Source of the DNA: an archaeon | GTDB lineage: Archaea; Thermoplasmatota; Thermoplasmata; WALJ01 | Reading direction: 5' to 3' | Length of the DNA: 44,348 bases | Assembly: GCA_024278375.1 (NCBI GenBank) | Contig: JAJRTH010000028.1 | Location: 1-44,348 of the forward strand | In this document: positions 8,686 to 16,241 of the stretch, piece by piece | Position numbering within the stretch: position 1 is the stretch's first letter | Layout of the letters: each line of letters opens with the position of its first letter | Position numbers and translations under genes: made by a program | The notes under the pieces: generated by a model | What the model saw: only the letters and a program-made list of their open reading frames with translations | The model's database searches: none | What the model was told of the DNA's origin: nothing

Positions 8686-9502
8686 GTTCACTGAGTGGTA
8701 CAGCCGCGGATACGGCGTCACTTTCAGAATAAGAAAGAAACTGCTGGAAGAAAGGAGCGAGTATCAGAAAATAGAGCTTTACGAGACGGACGGTTCCGGA
8801 AAGATGCTCGTTCTTGACGGAGCAATACAGTTTGTCGAGAGATGGGAGAGCACATATCATTAAATCCTGGTACATCCAGCGATGCTTGCCCATCCAGACC
8901 CGAAAAAGGTACTGATAATAGGTGGTGGGGATGGAGGAGCGCTCCGCGAGGTTTTGAAACATTCGGTCGAAAAGGTCATTATGGTGGAGATAGACCGGAA
9001 GGTCGTCAATTTCGTTAGGAAACACGTGCCGATAGACAGAGGTGCCTTCGATGATCAGAGGACAGAGCTGATAATCGGTGACGGTGTGGAATACGTGCGT
9101 ACAACGGAAGAGAACTTCGATGTCATAATCATAGACTCCACTGACCCTGTCGGACCTGCCGTTTTCCTGTTCAGTAGGGAGTTCTACCGCGCCTGTTATG
9201 AGATACTGGGGGAAAAGGGAATTCTGGTGACTCAGGCAGGCGGTTCTTATTTTCATATAGAGGAGTTCGTGAAGTCTTACGAGAACATGAAAAGAGAATT
9301 CGATGGTGTTTATGGCTTCGCCTTTACGATCATAGGTTACGCTCCTCCTTGGAACTTTGTTGCCGGTCTCAAAGGAAGCATAGACTTCGAAAATATTGAT
9401 GTCGCCCGTGGAAAAAGAATAGATACCGAATATTACGACCCTGAGAGGCACATTAATATGCTCTTCCTTCCAAGATTTCTGAGGAAGAGGCTCAGATTTT
9501 AG
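8678..9502 (+). pseudogene. speE: Spermidine synthase (aminopropyltransferase), interrupted by in-frame TAA
   Basis: Read straight through, this is a normal 274-residue spermidine synthase: an N-terminal beta domain with WYSRGYG and LVLDGAIQ, then the Rossmann methyltransferase-like domain with LIIGGGDGGALREVLKH, VEIDRKVV and the catalytic-Asp region IIIDSTDPVGPA. At 8861-8863 the sequence reads TYH-TAA-ILVHPA, where the family has an almost invariant Glu (YHE). So a GAA codon is replaced by TAA with no frame change. Reinitiation at ATG 8882 would give a protein lacking the N-terminal domain. Possible readings: nonsense mutation, sequence error or readthrough. The gene ends convergently with AMMECR1, overlapping 11 bp. 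Confidence 0.88.
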
Positions 9503-10094
9503 TCAGGTTCTTTCTGTAAACCTCGCCTCTGGGCTCTTTCTCGGCGAATACCTCTCCGGAAAACGAGAATACCTGTGTCTTTCTGTCCTTCCAGCAGTTC
9601 CTGGGAAGCCCGGCCTTTAGACAAGTATAGCTCAAAAACTCCTCCACATCCCACCTCTCCTCCACGGGAACCTGGGGGAGAAGGAGACCTCTGGCAAACC
9701 CCTTTTGAACTATCAGACCATCCCGCCCTATTACTATCTTTTTAAGATATTCCCTCGGACTTTTTACCTGAATTAGTCTTGGTGGCGTCAGAAGGCTTAC
9801 CTCAACAACTATATGGTCAAGATCCTCGGGGCCGAGAGGATAGAACCGGGGGTCATGGGTTGCCTCAATTGCGCTCTTAACCAGAGCCTCTCTAAGCGGA
9901 AAATACGGGCCCGGGTAGCCTATGCAGCCCCTCAGTTCCAACATGGGATAGGTATTTATGGTGGTGAATACGCCGCTGGGCCTCTCGAACGATTCCGGGA
10001 ATTCTATTTTCGGCAAAGGTTCTTCCCTTACATATGCTTCTATTATCACCCTGGCAGCCCTGACGGCAAATTCACCTTCTTCATCGGAATACAT
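9492..10094 (-). CDS. AMMECR1 domain protein
   Basis: A 200-residue AMMECR1 family protein, recognised by the near-invariant LRGCIGY motif (here at about residue 55) and by DPRF, VEVSLLTPP and the C-terminal LPQVPVEERWDVEEFL region. The family is widespread in archaea; biochemical function is not established, although the domain is often near radical-SAM or MEMO genes elsewhere. A CTTATAAC box at ~10119-10126 lies 28 nt upstream of ATG 10094, consistent with leaderless expression. It converges on speE. Confidence 0.9.
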   Translation of the reverse strand: MYSDEEGEFAVRAARVIIEAYVREEPLPKIEFPESFERPSGVFTTINTYPMLELRGCIGYPGPYFPLREALVKSAIEATHDPRFYPLGPEDLDHIVVEVSLLTPPRLIQVKSPREYLKKIVIGRDGLIVQKGFARGLLLPQVPVEERWDVEEFLSYTCLKAGLPRNCWKDRKTQVFSFSGEVFAEKEPRGEVYRKNLTKI

Positions 10095-10157
10095 CGGCGA
10101 GTCTAAAGAGAGGGCGGTTATAAGTTTTCTGGAACAAATGCGAAACTGTTCCCTTTT

Positions 10158-11501
10158 TTACGTCCTTATCTGTCGTCCGACCATTTCATCGGCGGTTTTC
10201 AGGAACTCCTTCCTCTTGTCCGCCGGAATCGTACAGCCCGAGGCTATGTTGTGTCCTCCCCCACTACCACCGAATTTCGATGCCGCCCTGCATACTTCGG
10301 CAAGGTCGAGCCCCTTTGAGACAAGATATCTTGTACCTCTCGCGGATATCTTCATCCTATTCCTCTCGAGTTCCGTCAGGCAAAAAACCGGTTTTTCCTG
10401 GTTCAAGAGATACTGCATCCCTATGCCTGCCTGGGCACTTGCCACCTCGCTGCTGTACGACCAGAACCACTGTATGTGCCCCATCTCTCTGGCACCGTTT
10501 TTCTCAAGGGTAAGAAGGGCCTTCATGAGCTCCTCTGCATACTCCTCCGCCATCTCTTTCGCTCTGTACATGGCCTCTTCATCCCCAAGTCCGAGAGCCA
10601 CTCCGGTACCCGCATCTTTCTTGGAGGTGGCCTCCATATAGTCCGCTATTTCTGAGACATAGATGCCTAGCGAAGTTATGATGTATCTCATGGTTATCAG
10701 TTCATCTGCTATGTCAGGCCTGCATCCCTGTTTCAAAAGCCTCAGAAGCAGCAGGGAGCCTAGCCTTTTTTCCTCATCCTCGTCCAGTTCTGAGGGCCTT
10801 TTTCCCTCGTCTATGCCCAGTTCTTTCAGCAGATGTCTGACTCTGTCCTCCCTTCCGCTTAGCCCTCTTATAAAAGGGTCGCATGAGCCGGAAATAGCAT
10901 TTATAAGCGGCGAGTTCTTCAGATTGAGCCCTTCCTTGGAAGATATCAATCCCTCTTTTTCTCCCATCCGCGCAATCTTTGCATTCAACCCGGTGAACCC
11001 ACCAACATGCTGCCTGTCTCCCGTGCTGCCCACAAGGGAGAGATGTGCCAGGTTCGAATTTTTCGGATTTATGGCCAGTGCCTGCAAGAATGCCATGCTG
11101 GAGCCAGAGGCTTCCGTTGTCCCGTCTATACCATACCGATGAGAATTTATTTCCAGGACCTTTTCGGGCGACTCTCTTGGAGTATGGTGGTCCAGTACGA
11201 TTACATCCGCATCCAGCGAAGCGAGCCTTTCCGCATCTCCGCTGCCCATATCGAGAAAAACGACCAGTTCATCCCTTTCCTTCCCAATCCACTTTGTAAT
11301 CTCCTCGTTTATGCCGTTTATTATCGACAAATGGAATTCTCTGTCCTCCCTTGCAAGTGCCTTTGCGAGGATGGAAGCTGCGGCAATCCCATCCGCATCA
11401 TGATGCGAAAACACCCTTACGGTCGATTCGGAGGAAAGCATCTTTTCTGCGGCCAGATTCAGGTCGGAAACGAGTTGTTCAGGGATCTGAAGCCTGAGCA
11501 T
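10158..11501 (-). CDS. RecJ-like DHH single-strand-specific exonuclease (GAN type)
   Basis: A 447-residue DHH/DHHA1 protein. Motifs: VFSHHDADGIAAA (motif I), VVFLDMGSGD (II), VIVLDHHTP (the DHH box), then a DHHA1 domain ending GGSGGGHNIASG. Archaeal homologues next to uS15 are the GINS-associated nuclease (GAN), which joins the replicative CMG-like complex. The same arrangement here, with the gene 8 bp after rps15 and GGAGAGAC before its ATG, supports that assignment. It could also take part in RNA turnover, as some archaeal RecJ-like proteins do. Confidence 0.88.
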   Translation of the reverse strand: MLRLQIPEQLVSDLNLAAEKMLSSESTVRVFSHHDADGIAAASILAKALAREDREFHLSIINGINEEITKWIGKERDELVVFLDMGSGDAERLASLDADVIVLDHHTPRESPEKVLEINSHRYGIDGTTEASGSSMAFLQALAINPKNSNLAHLSLVGSTGDRQHVGGFTGLNAKIARMGEKEGLISSKEGLNLKNSPLINAISGSCDPFIRGLSGREDRVRHLLKELGIDEGKRPSELDEDEEKRLGSLLLLRLLKQGCRPDIADELITMRYIITSLGIYVSEIADYMEATSKKDAGTGVALGLGDEEAMYRAKEMAEEYAEELMKALLTLEKNGAREMGHIQWFWSYSSEVASAQAGIGMQYLLNQEKPVFCLTELERNRMKISARGTRYLVSKGLDLAEVCRAASKFGGSGGGHNIASGCTIPADKRKEFLKTADEMVGRQIRT

Positions 11502-11509
11502 GTCTCTCC

Positions 11510-11965
11510 TTATTTGATCTCAAGCTCAGCCCTATCCAGGGAATACTTCCATTTCTCCGGTATCTCTCCGGTCCTCTTGTAATATCTGGTAAGGCGCCTT
11601 ATCTTCACCTCTACAAGCTGAAGGCCTCTCCTGTTGGATTTGTCCTTGGGGTTCTCTTTCAGGTGCTTGTTGAGATTTATAGCTTTCTTCATGAGGAATG
11701 TCATATCCTCCGGTATCTTCCATGTAATGCCGTTCTCTTTGAGTATCTTCTTTATGCTCTTCCCTGTGGCCAGTTTAACACTGGGTACTCCGTACTGATC
11801 CCTGAGAATGGTGCCTATCATTGGCATGGAATAGCCGGCTTTTGACAGAGACACCACCTTCTCCTCGATGTCCTTTGCGCTCAGCGATACCCAGTCCGGG
11901 TTTTTCGACACCACAGGTCTGTGAGAACCTGACCTTCCTTTTTTTCTTGCATGCATCCTTGCCAT
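11510..11965 (-). CDS. rps15: Small ribosomal subunit protein uS15
   Basis: A 151-residue archaeal/eukaryotic-type uS15: N-terminal extension [17 protein letters not shown], then [34 protein letters not shown], and the core rRNA-binding region [29 protein letters not shown]. Length is normal. ATG follows GGAGGCACTCC. It heads an operon with the RecJ-like nuclease and ends in TAA, which shows that TAA is an ordinary stop codon in this genome. Confidence 0.97.
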   Translation of the reverse strand: MARMHARKKGRSGSHRPVVSKNPDWVSLSAKDIEEKVVSLSKAGYSMPMIGTILRDQYGVPSVKLATGKSIKKILKENGITWKIPEDMTFLMKKAINLNKHLKENPKDKSNRRGLQLVEVKIRRLTRYYKRTGEIPEKWKYSLDRAELEIK

Positions 11966-12050
11966 GGAGTGCCTCCAATCTGCGATTTTGCGGGATAAAA
12001 GTACTGATACTTAAACCTAATCCTGAGAGAAAACCCGTTGTCGGGAAGTA

Positions 12051-12281
12051 TTGAATTTCAGTCGGCGAAACATTAAAAAAGGTGATGTTATAGCGCACTT
12101 AAAACTGCTGAAGAGGATTTGCAATGAAAAGGAGCTCACGAGTTTGGAAAAAAAGAGGCCAGATGCGATGGAAATGGCGAAAGAAGCGTATGAGAGAGAG
12201 AAAGAGAGCTCAGAAACTGAGAAACAGATAAGGGGACGTAGGCTAACCAGGCAGACTGGCGGGCTCCAGTTAAATGGATGA
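12051..12281 (+). other. Open frame upstream of and running into tRNA-Trp, doubtful coding
   Basis: The stretch between rps15 and tRNA-Trp contains a frame with a charged, helical product (VIAHLKLLKRICNEKELTS onward, then Glu/Lys-rich). It would run 50 bp into the tRNA, has no convincing ATG/GTG after the GGTGAT ribosome-site-like sequence, and resembles no family I know. It may be a remnant of a gene displaced by integration or a chance frame. Confidence 0.2.
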
Positions 12282-12405
12282 TTGTCAACGGGTATGCTCC
12301 GAGAGTTCCTGGCCAGAACTCGATGATGAATAACTGGAGCGATGACATTGACCCTGATTTTCAGGGGGATACCCGCTGATCTGGGTTCGAATCCCAGCGT
12401 CCCCA
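12232..12405 (+). tRNA. tRNA-Trp (anticodon CCA) with a 101-nt intron
   Basis: The exons give a 73-nt tRNA: acceptor GGGGACG (12232-12238) with CGTCCCC (12398-12404) and discriminator A. The anticodon stem GCGGG (12259-12263) pairs CCCGC (12372-12376), anticodon CCA is at 12266-12268, and the T arm is CTGGG-TTCGAAT-CCCAG. The intron lies after position 37 (12270-12370). A bulge-helix-bulge supports these borders: CTCC (12264-12267) pairs GGGG (12365-12368) between 3-nt bulges AGT and ATA, each cut after its second base. The D stem pairs imperfectly. The last 16 bp of the gene plus one base form the left attachment site of the integrated element. Confidence 0.9.
12270..12370 (+). ncRNA. tRNA-Trp intron with box C/D 2'-O-methylation guides
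   Basis: Two guide modules are readable. Module 1: C-like ATGATTG (12278-12284), 12-nt guide (12285-12296), D'-like CTCC (12297). Its CGGGTAT (12289-12295) pairs ATACCCG (12369-12375) at the 3' splice site, with G12292, five bases before the box, opposite C39. Module 2: C box ATGATGA (12323-12329), 12-nt guide, D-like ATGA (12342-12345). Its ACTGGAGC (12333-12340) pairs GCTCCAGT (12263-12270), with G12337, again five bases before the box, opposite C34. The tRNA-Trp intron of Haloferax volcanii guides methylation at 34 and 39; here 39 is C. The D boxes are degenerate; a canonical CTGA lies at 12354. Confidence 0.75.
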
Positions 12406-12406
12406 T
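12390..12406. repeat. attL, 17-bp core repeat
   Basis: AATCCCAGCGTCCCCAT spans the 3' T-stem and acceptor strand of tRNA-Trp plus one base. Exact copy at 24090-24106. Confidence 0.9.
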
Positions 12407-12475
12407 CTTCAATTTTTAAGTTCCCGTATTCCTCGACATTAGACCCTCTTTCTTCAATTTTTACACTCATCTATA

Positions 12476-13435
12476 TCACCACCTTATTTCAATTATTTGC
12501 CGTTTTTCTATGAAATTTTCCCTCATCACTCTCAATTTCTGTAGATATCTTTCAGTAGTCGCAATACTTTCGTGTCTCATTTGTTTTGATATATAATCGA
12601 GAGGCAATCCAGCTTCATCCATCAGATTCGCAAAAGTACGCCTGAGTGTGTGCGTCCCCCCTTCTACAAAGATTCCATGCTGTGCAAGCTTGGCCTTAAT
12701 GAGGATCCACTTATTATCTAAGGATGTTGGAGAAGAATACGGCTTAAGCTTTTTTCTGTACTGTATCAGCACCTCATCAGGCACCACAACATGACGTCCT
12801 CTTGCCTTTTCTTTTGCCATATCAATAAGTCCATTCCGGTATTCGATATATCGCTCTCTGATCTTCTCAAAATCAGGATGTATGTCAATAAAAGCCTCTT
12901 TTCCACCCATTTTCCCCTTTCCAATGACCCTCATCATATATCTGTTCGCATTGAAAACTCTGAGATCTTGCATCTTAATTGTCATCCACTCATGCCTCCT
13001 CAACCCTTGCAGAATACCCATACCAAGTATCATAAGCAGCTCTGGATCATCCTTACAGTACTGGAATGCCAGAGATGCCTGTTCCTTTGTTAACCAAGTT
13101 CTTACCGGCTCTTTTTTTGGGAACTGCCCCTTCATCCCCACATACTCAAAAACTGGATTCCCGACCATAGACAGGAAATGGTTCAATCTAGACCATTCCC
13201 ATTTTGACCAGTTAAGAGTCGCAAGCATGATCTTAATAGCCTCATCATCAGGAATCTTCTCATAAGGATCCAACCAGAAGATGTGCTTAGGACTCGTAGG
13301 TTTTCCAGCTGCTTCCAGAGCTTCAGATACCCTTTCTATAATCCGCACATCTTTCCTTAGCTGCCGTTCGCTCATCTGAGCAGCTCTTTTGATTTTCTTA
13401 TACCTTGCCAGCTCTCTCTGAAGTCTTGCATTCAC
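12476..13435 (-). CDS. int: Tyrosine recombinase (integrase)
   Basis: A 319-residue integrase. The catalytic domain shows GILQGLRRHEWMTI (first Arg), GKGKMGG in the beta-hairpin that carries the catalytic Lys, HTLRRTFANLMDEAG (H-x-x-R), RHESIATTERYL (His and nucleophilic Tyr). The N-terminal ~115 residues form an arm/core-binding part rich in Lys and Arg. It would catalyse recombination between attP and the tRNA-Trp 3' end. GTG start overlaps the preceding gene's stop (GAGTGA), and the gene is the last of a ~3.7-kb minus-strand operon. All catalytic residues look intact, so the element may still be mobile. Confidence 0.95.
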   Translation of the reverse strand: MNARLQRELARYKKIKRAAQMSERQLRKDVRIIERVSEALEAAGKPTSPKHIFWLDPYEKIPDDEAIKIMLATLNWSKWEWSRLNHFLSMVGNPVFEYVGMKGQFPKKEPVRTWLTKEQASLAFQYCKDDPELLMILGMGILQGLRRHEWMTIKMQDLRVFNANRYMMRVIGKGKMGGKEAFIDIHPDFEKIRERYIEYRNGLIDMAKEKARGRHVVVPDEVLIQYRKKLKPYSSPTSLDNKWILIKAKLAQHGIFVEGGTHTLRRTFANLMDEAGLPLDYISKQMRHESIATTERYLQKLRVMRENFIEKRQIIEIRW

Positions 13436-13686
13436 TCTCCAGCCTCCACAACCTTCTCTTTTTCATATTTTCTTATGATTTCTCCAACGATGCTGCATGC
13501 TTCGCCCCAGAAACGAACCCGACGATTCGCCCCGAGACGAAACTCCTGTGCTGATGCAAGTCTATAACCCTCTAAATCCCCTTTTTCGATTATCTTCCTC
13601 CATTTTTTCTCTTCTTCGATTGCGATCTGTTGCTCAAGAACAAATCTATGTAATATTTCATAAGCTATATTAAGTCCGGCTGTCAC
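13432..13686 (-). CDS. Small helical protein of the element
   Basis: 84 residues, charged and probably helical (ILHRFVLEQQIAIEEEKKWRKIIEKGDLEGYRLA). No known family recognised. Start GTG and stop both overlap neighbouring genes by 4 bp, so it is translated with the integrase and may regulate excision, but that is only positional inference. Confidence 0.6.
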   Translation of the reverse strand: MTAGLNIAYEILHRFVLEQQIAIEEEKKWRKIIEKGDLEGYRLASAQEFRLGANRRVRFWGEACSIVGEIIRKYEKEKVVEAGE

Positions 13687-14174
13687 TCATAATCCCTCCT
13701 CTCTGGATAATACTCATAAGTGTCGCCCGATCCAGAAAAAGAATGAGAGGCCGAAGCCTCTCGGGGATTTCGGGAGGAAAAAAGGTGGGAGGAAGTTTGT
13801 TCATCTTGATCCATATCTGTCTCAACCACAGGGACAGATTCCAGAATACCTCCTGAGGCCTTCACTTCATTTCCTGGTTTTTGTCTCAAATCCTGAGACT
13901 TTGCCCTGGCAATGAAAGGTTTGAAGCTTATGATCTCGAACTTCTTCAGAATCTCCCAGGCAATGAGTTTCTTCATCTTGAAGAGCTCAACATCCTTTTT
14001 TGAGAAGTAGTTGAAGAAATAGGCTACATTCTGCGAATCCGTGGCATCGATATCGAACTTTGCAATGTAGAAGCCATCATTTGAGAATATTGATCCAGAG
14101 TATTCCGGATGCCTCTGCATCCATTTTCTGATGCTGTGATACTCGTTGTAGTCAAAATAGACAAAGACTCTCAC
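13683..14174 (-). CDS. Element protein, unknown function
   Basis: The likely product is 163 residues beginning VRVFVYFDYNEYHSIRKW. I moved the start from the track's 14246 to GTG 14174 because the upstream part is occupied in another frame by a zinc-ribbon protein whose stop overlaps this GTG, with AGGGGTGATG as ribosome-binding site. The fold appears alpha/beta at first; the last ~60 residues are low-complexity and Ser-rich. The segment SQDLRQKPGNEVKASGGILESV is repeated in the small frame at 17295-17537 (SQLLGQIPGHDRKASEDILESV). No family recognised. Confidence 0.6.
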   Translation of the reverse strand: MRVFVYFDYNEYHSIRKWMQRHPEYSGSIFSNDGFYIAKFDIDATDSQNVAYFFNYFSKKDVELFKMKKLIAWEILKKFEIISFKPFIARAKSQDLRQKPGNEVKASGGILESVPVVETDMDQDEQTSSHLFSSRNPREASASHSFSGSGDTYEYYPERRDYE

Positions 14175-14293
14175 ACCATCACCCCTGAAGCCATAGAACG
14201 CACAGCAATCGCACCACACCGCGGGCATACTGATTCCATAGCCCAATCCTTTTCCTCGAAGCTATAGCCACATACAGAGCATCTGAGAGGCAT
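14171..14293 (-). CDS. 40-residue zinc-ribbon protein (not in ORF track)
   Basis: Reading from ATG 14293 gives a 40-residue protein with CSVCGYSFEEKDW and CPRCGA, two CxxC knuckles spaced as in a rubredoxin-like zinc ribbon. It lies 5 bp after the stop of the 114-residue gene and its TGA overlaps the GTG of the next gene, which fits the stop/start overlaps throughout this operon. It overlaps out of frame the region that the track assigns to the 187-residue ORF. Likely a DNA-, RNA- or protein-binding accessory factor. Confidence 0.65.
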   Translation of the reverse strand: MPLRCSVCGYSFEEKDWAMESVCPRCGAIAVRSMASGVMV

Positions 14294-14298
14294 CACAC

Positions 14299-14643
14299 TC
14301 ACTCTAACACCTCCTCTCTTGGAGCTATGACAATCATTAGGTGATACTTTTCATTCACTAAGAAAATCGGCGGGGCATCCTCCACTTTCGGAATATATCT
14401 CTTTATGTTTTTCAAGAAATCAGTGAATATGAAACGCTCGAACAGAGACTCTTCTACATGCTCCATATCGTACCAGAAACCCTTTCCATTCCGTTTTATC
14501 ATCGAATCAATCTGAGGAATGTAGGGATACTCTTCGAGTTCACTATTAATCCCAATCAACTCTGCAACAGCTTTTACATCTATATTTCCTGTTAGTGAAA
14601 CAGTATGATCCACCGAAACTAGAACAGCATCTCTTATCTTCAC
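14299..14643 (-). CDS. Element protein, unknown function
   Basis: 114 residues, soluble, mixed alpha/beta (VSVDHTVSLTGNIDVKAVAELIGINSELEEYPY). GTG start overlaps the upstream gene's stop (GTGTGA). No recognisable motif; probably an early or regulatory gene by position in the AbrB-to-integrase operon. Confidence 0.55.
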   Translation of the reverse strand: MKIRDAVLVSVDHTVSLTGNIDVKAVAELIGINSELEEYPYIPQIDSMIKRNGKGFWYDMEHVEESLFERFIFTDFLKNIKRYIPKVEDAPPIFLVNEKYHLMIVIAPREEVLE

Positions 14644-15068
14644 ACTTTCACCCCCTCAATGTGAGCTATCACATCAGCACTCACAAAATCGGCCCTTTTG
14701 AACAGCTCAATCTTTACTCCATGTCTCCGAGGATTCCTTGTCATCCCAATGCTTATGATTTCCCCGTGTCTTTTCATATCTCCCAGTACAACACCGATAT
14801 ATCGCCTGTCAAACCAGTTAGCTCCCATCTCATCCAGCCTGTTATAGACATCAACAGCTGAGATCACCTCCTTTTCAAGCAGTAGATCGTAGACCACATC
14901 CCTTAGTAGCATCATGACATCCGGATGCTTTTTCTGAACCTTCTCAACAACATCTCTGAATTCTTCTCTTCCAGATCTGCCCTTCTTCTGCTGCTTAAGA
15001 AAGTCATCAAGAGTCAGTGTTGTGTATGTTTTTATATCTCTTTTTGTGAAAACAAGATCTTCCGTCAT
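14640..15068 (-). CDS. Winged-helix-like protein of the element
   Basis: 142 residues. The C-terminal half (DLLLEKEVISAVDVYNRLDEMGANWFDRRYIGVVLGDMKRHGEIISIGMTRNPRRHGVKIELFKR) has the helix-helix-turn-helix-wing rhythm of winged-helix proteins; the N-terminus is Lys/Thr-rich. It may bind DNA in replication or regulation. Overlaps the 47-residue gene upstream by ATGA. Confidence 0.55.
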   Translation of the reverse strand: MTEDLVFTKRDIKTYTTLTLDDFLKQQKKGRSGREEFRDVVEKVQKKHPDVMMLLRDVVYDLLLEKEVISAVDVYNRLDEMGANWFDRRYIGVVLGDMKRHGEIISIGMTRNPRRHGVKIELFKRADFVSADVIAHIEGVKV

Positions 15069-15208
15069 GCCTCAGCCTCCCTTTCAAGTAGATATCCGAC
15101 TCCAACACTCAACGCACACACTGGGGTCCACCCTTCTTCAGCTGCTTTGTTCAGCTCTTCTGTCAGCTTAAAAGGATATTCAACCCTCAGCTCTTTGTAC
15201 TCCTTCAC
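15065..15208 (-). CDS. 47-residue protein resembling DUF1737/DUF4177 (not in ORF track)
   Basis: From GTG 15208 the frame encodes a 47-residue product beginning VKEYKELRVEYPFKLTEELN, followed by KAAEEGWTPV. This matches the pattern of very small proteins with a beta strand, then L...LN..A.EGW.PV, seen in the DUF1737/DUF4177 group. Both ends overlap neighbouring genes by 4 bp. Function unknown. Confidence 0.6.
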   Translation of the reverse strand: MKEYKELRVEYPFKLTEELNKAAEEGWTPVCALSVGVGYLLEREAEA

Positions 15209-15414
15209 TCAACCACCTCCGGAACAACATCCTTGTCTTCGAACTCTTCCTCAGACTCATACCATCTTATGTAAAGCATAGTTATGCCTGAGAGTCCAGC
15301 AAGAATGAAAAGAACACCGGAGATTCCACTATTGAGAATTCCAAATATGAATGCCATAAAGACAAGTGCAAGATTAACTTCATGGAAAAAGTGAAAAAGT
15401 TGCACCCAGTTCAT
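15205..15414 (-). CDS. Small two-helix membrane protein
   Basis: 69 residues with two hydrophobic segments (VNLALVFMAFIFGIL and SGVLFILAGLSGITMLYI) and an acidic cytoplasmic tail. GGAGGTGCCGGC precedes ATG 15414. Similar small membrane proteins are common in archaeal viruses and plasmids; a virion, egress or superinfection role cannot be decided. Confidence 0.6.
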   Translation of the reverse strand: MNWVQLFHFFHEVNLALVFMAFIFGILNSGISGVLFILAGLSGITMLYIRWYESEEEFEDKDVVPEVVE

Positions 15415-15629
15415 GCCGGCACCTCCAGTTTTGGCAATCCTAAGATAGATGCTCGGATTTCCACTTCTCCAGTTTCATCCCACTCTGAAAGTACTTTCAA
15501 ATATGCCCAACCAACCCACACTCCGCAATGCGGACACTGCGATCTTAAAGTATGTTTATGCCGTGGATTTCCCTTAAAACGGTTTGTTTTGAACGAAAGA
15601 CCACACTCAGGACACTGAAAAACAGGCAT
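15411..15629 (-). CDS. Zinc-ribbon protein of the element
   Basis: 72 residues with CPECG near the N-terminus and CPHCG ~27 residues later, plus HKH between, forming a C2C2-type zinc ribbon. The C-terminal half is beta-rich. Start overlaps the upstream stop as TAATG. Probably a nucleic-acid-binding regulator. Confidence 0.65.
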   Translation of the reverse strand: MPVFQCPECGLSFKTNRFKGNPRHKHTLRSQCPHCGVWVGWAYLKVLSEWDETGEVEIRASILGLPKLEVPA

Positions 15630-15952
15630 TATTCCACCACCTCATCCGGTTGATGCCATTCTCCTTTGTCTATGAACTCCAGAATTGCAAGTGCCTTGCT
15701 TACATCCTTCGCAACCTGCTCTATCGTCCAGAGATCCAGTTGATCCTCTACAATCATAAGATCAACTGCGGGATTCACAGGCTTGAGCTCAGTATGCACT
15801 CCTTCGAACATGTTTTCAAGTCTTGCTTTCAGTAAAGTTGCAAAACCGGTCATAGATGTGTTTGTATGCCATATGTATCTCTTACGTCCTCCCATCAGTT
15901 CGACCTTGTTTCCACCAGGGGTCCATATAAACCTCAGATGCCAAACTTTCAT
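15629..15952 (-). CDS. Element protein, unknown function
   Basis: 107 residues, soluble alpha/beta (HLRFIWTPGGNKVELMGGRKRYIWHT at the N-terminus, helical acidic C-terminus). ATG overlaps the AbrB stop (ATGA). No family recognised. Confidence 0.55.
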   Translation of the reverse strand: MKVWHLRFIWTPGGNKVELMGGRKRYIWHTNTSMTGFATLLKARLENMFEGVHTELKPVNPAVDLMIVEDQLDLWTIEQVAKDVSKALAILEFIDKGEWHQPDEVVE

Positions 15953-16131
15953 GCCAGCACCCCCTGCTTCGCCATCACAATCCTCCCGTGCTCATCCACT
16001 CCGACAAGCAGGAGATCTCCTGGAGCTATACCCCGCTCCCGGGCAACATCTATCGGGATTGTGACTTTAACGCCATAATCCCCGTTTTTCTGCACTTTTA
16101 CGAGTCCGTACATGTTTCTATTCAGCGTCAT
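15949..16131 (-). CDS. SpoVT/AbrB-like transition-state regulator
   Basis: A 60-residue swapped-hairpin AbrB protein: GLVKVQKNGDYGVKVTIPIDVARERGIAPGDLLLVGVDEHGRIVM. Such proteins bind DNA as dimers and often autoregulate. I use ATG 16131 rather than 16254 because a TTTATAAA box lies ~26 nt upstream, making the transcript leaderless. The start codon is within a 20-bp perfect palindrome, so this protein, or the divergent winged-helix regulator, could control the operon that runs from here to the integrase. Confidence 0.8.
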   Translation of the reverse strand: MTLNRNMYGLVKVQKNGDYGVKVTIPIDVARERGIAPGDLLLVGVDEHGRIVMAKQGVLA

Positions 16132-16149
16132 GTCTCTGAGAAGAGACAT
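16130..16149. promoter_or_regulatory. Operator-like palindrome ATGTCTCT-GAGA-AGAGACAT at the AbrB gene start
   Basis: Eight-bp perfect arms with a 4-bp centre, between the TTTATAAA box (16154-16161) and ATG 16131. It contains TGTCTC-N6-GAGACA, shared exactly with the site at 17530-17547. A protein bound here would block transcription start. Confidence 0.6.
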
Positions 16150-16153
16150 ATAG

Positions 16154-16161
16154 TTTATAAA
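16154..16161 (-). promoter_or_regulatory. TATA box of the AbrB-integrase operon
   Basis: TTTATAAA centred 26 nt upstream of ATG 16131 (minus strand). Confidence 0.65.
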
Positions 16162-16241
16162 GGTTTTCGTTATTGGAAAACCAACAACCACTAACCAAAA
16201 ATTACAGTAAATTTCTAATAACCAGAAACAAATACCTAATT

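Noticed and set aside
8861-8863. Reassignment of TAA to Glu throughout this genome
   Set aside because: uS15, FumA, PPDK, GAPDH, the RecJ-like nuclease and the methylthiotransferase end at TAA in expected positions, and aRF1 has intact NIKS, YxCxxxF and GGQ motifs.
9813-10641. Plus-strand ORFs opposite AMMECR1 and the RecJ-like nuclease
   Set aside because: No family resemblance; the minus-strand frames carry unmistakable AMMECR1 and DHH motifs.
12352-12366. CCCTGA-TTT-TCAGGG hairpin in the tRNA-Trp intron as a terminator
   Set aside because: It lies upstream of the 3' exon of the tRNA, so termination there would destroy the tRNA; more likely part of the intron fold or an alternative D-box context.
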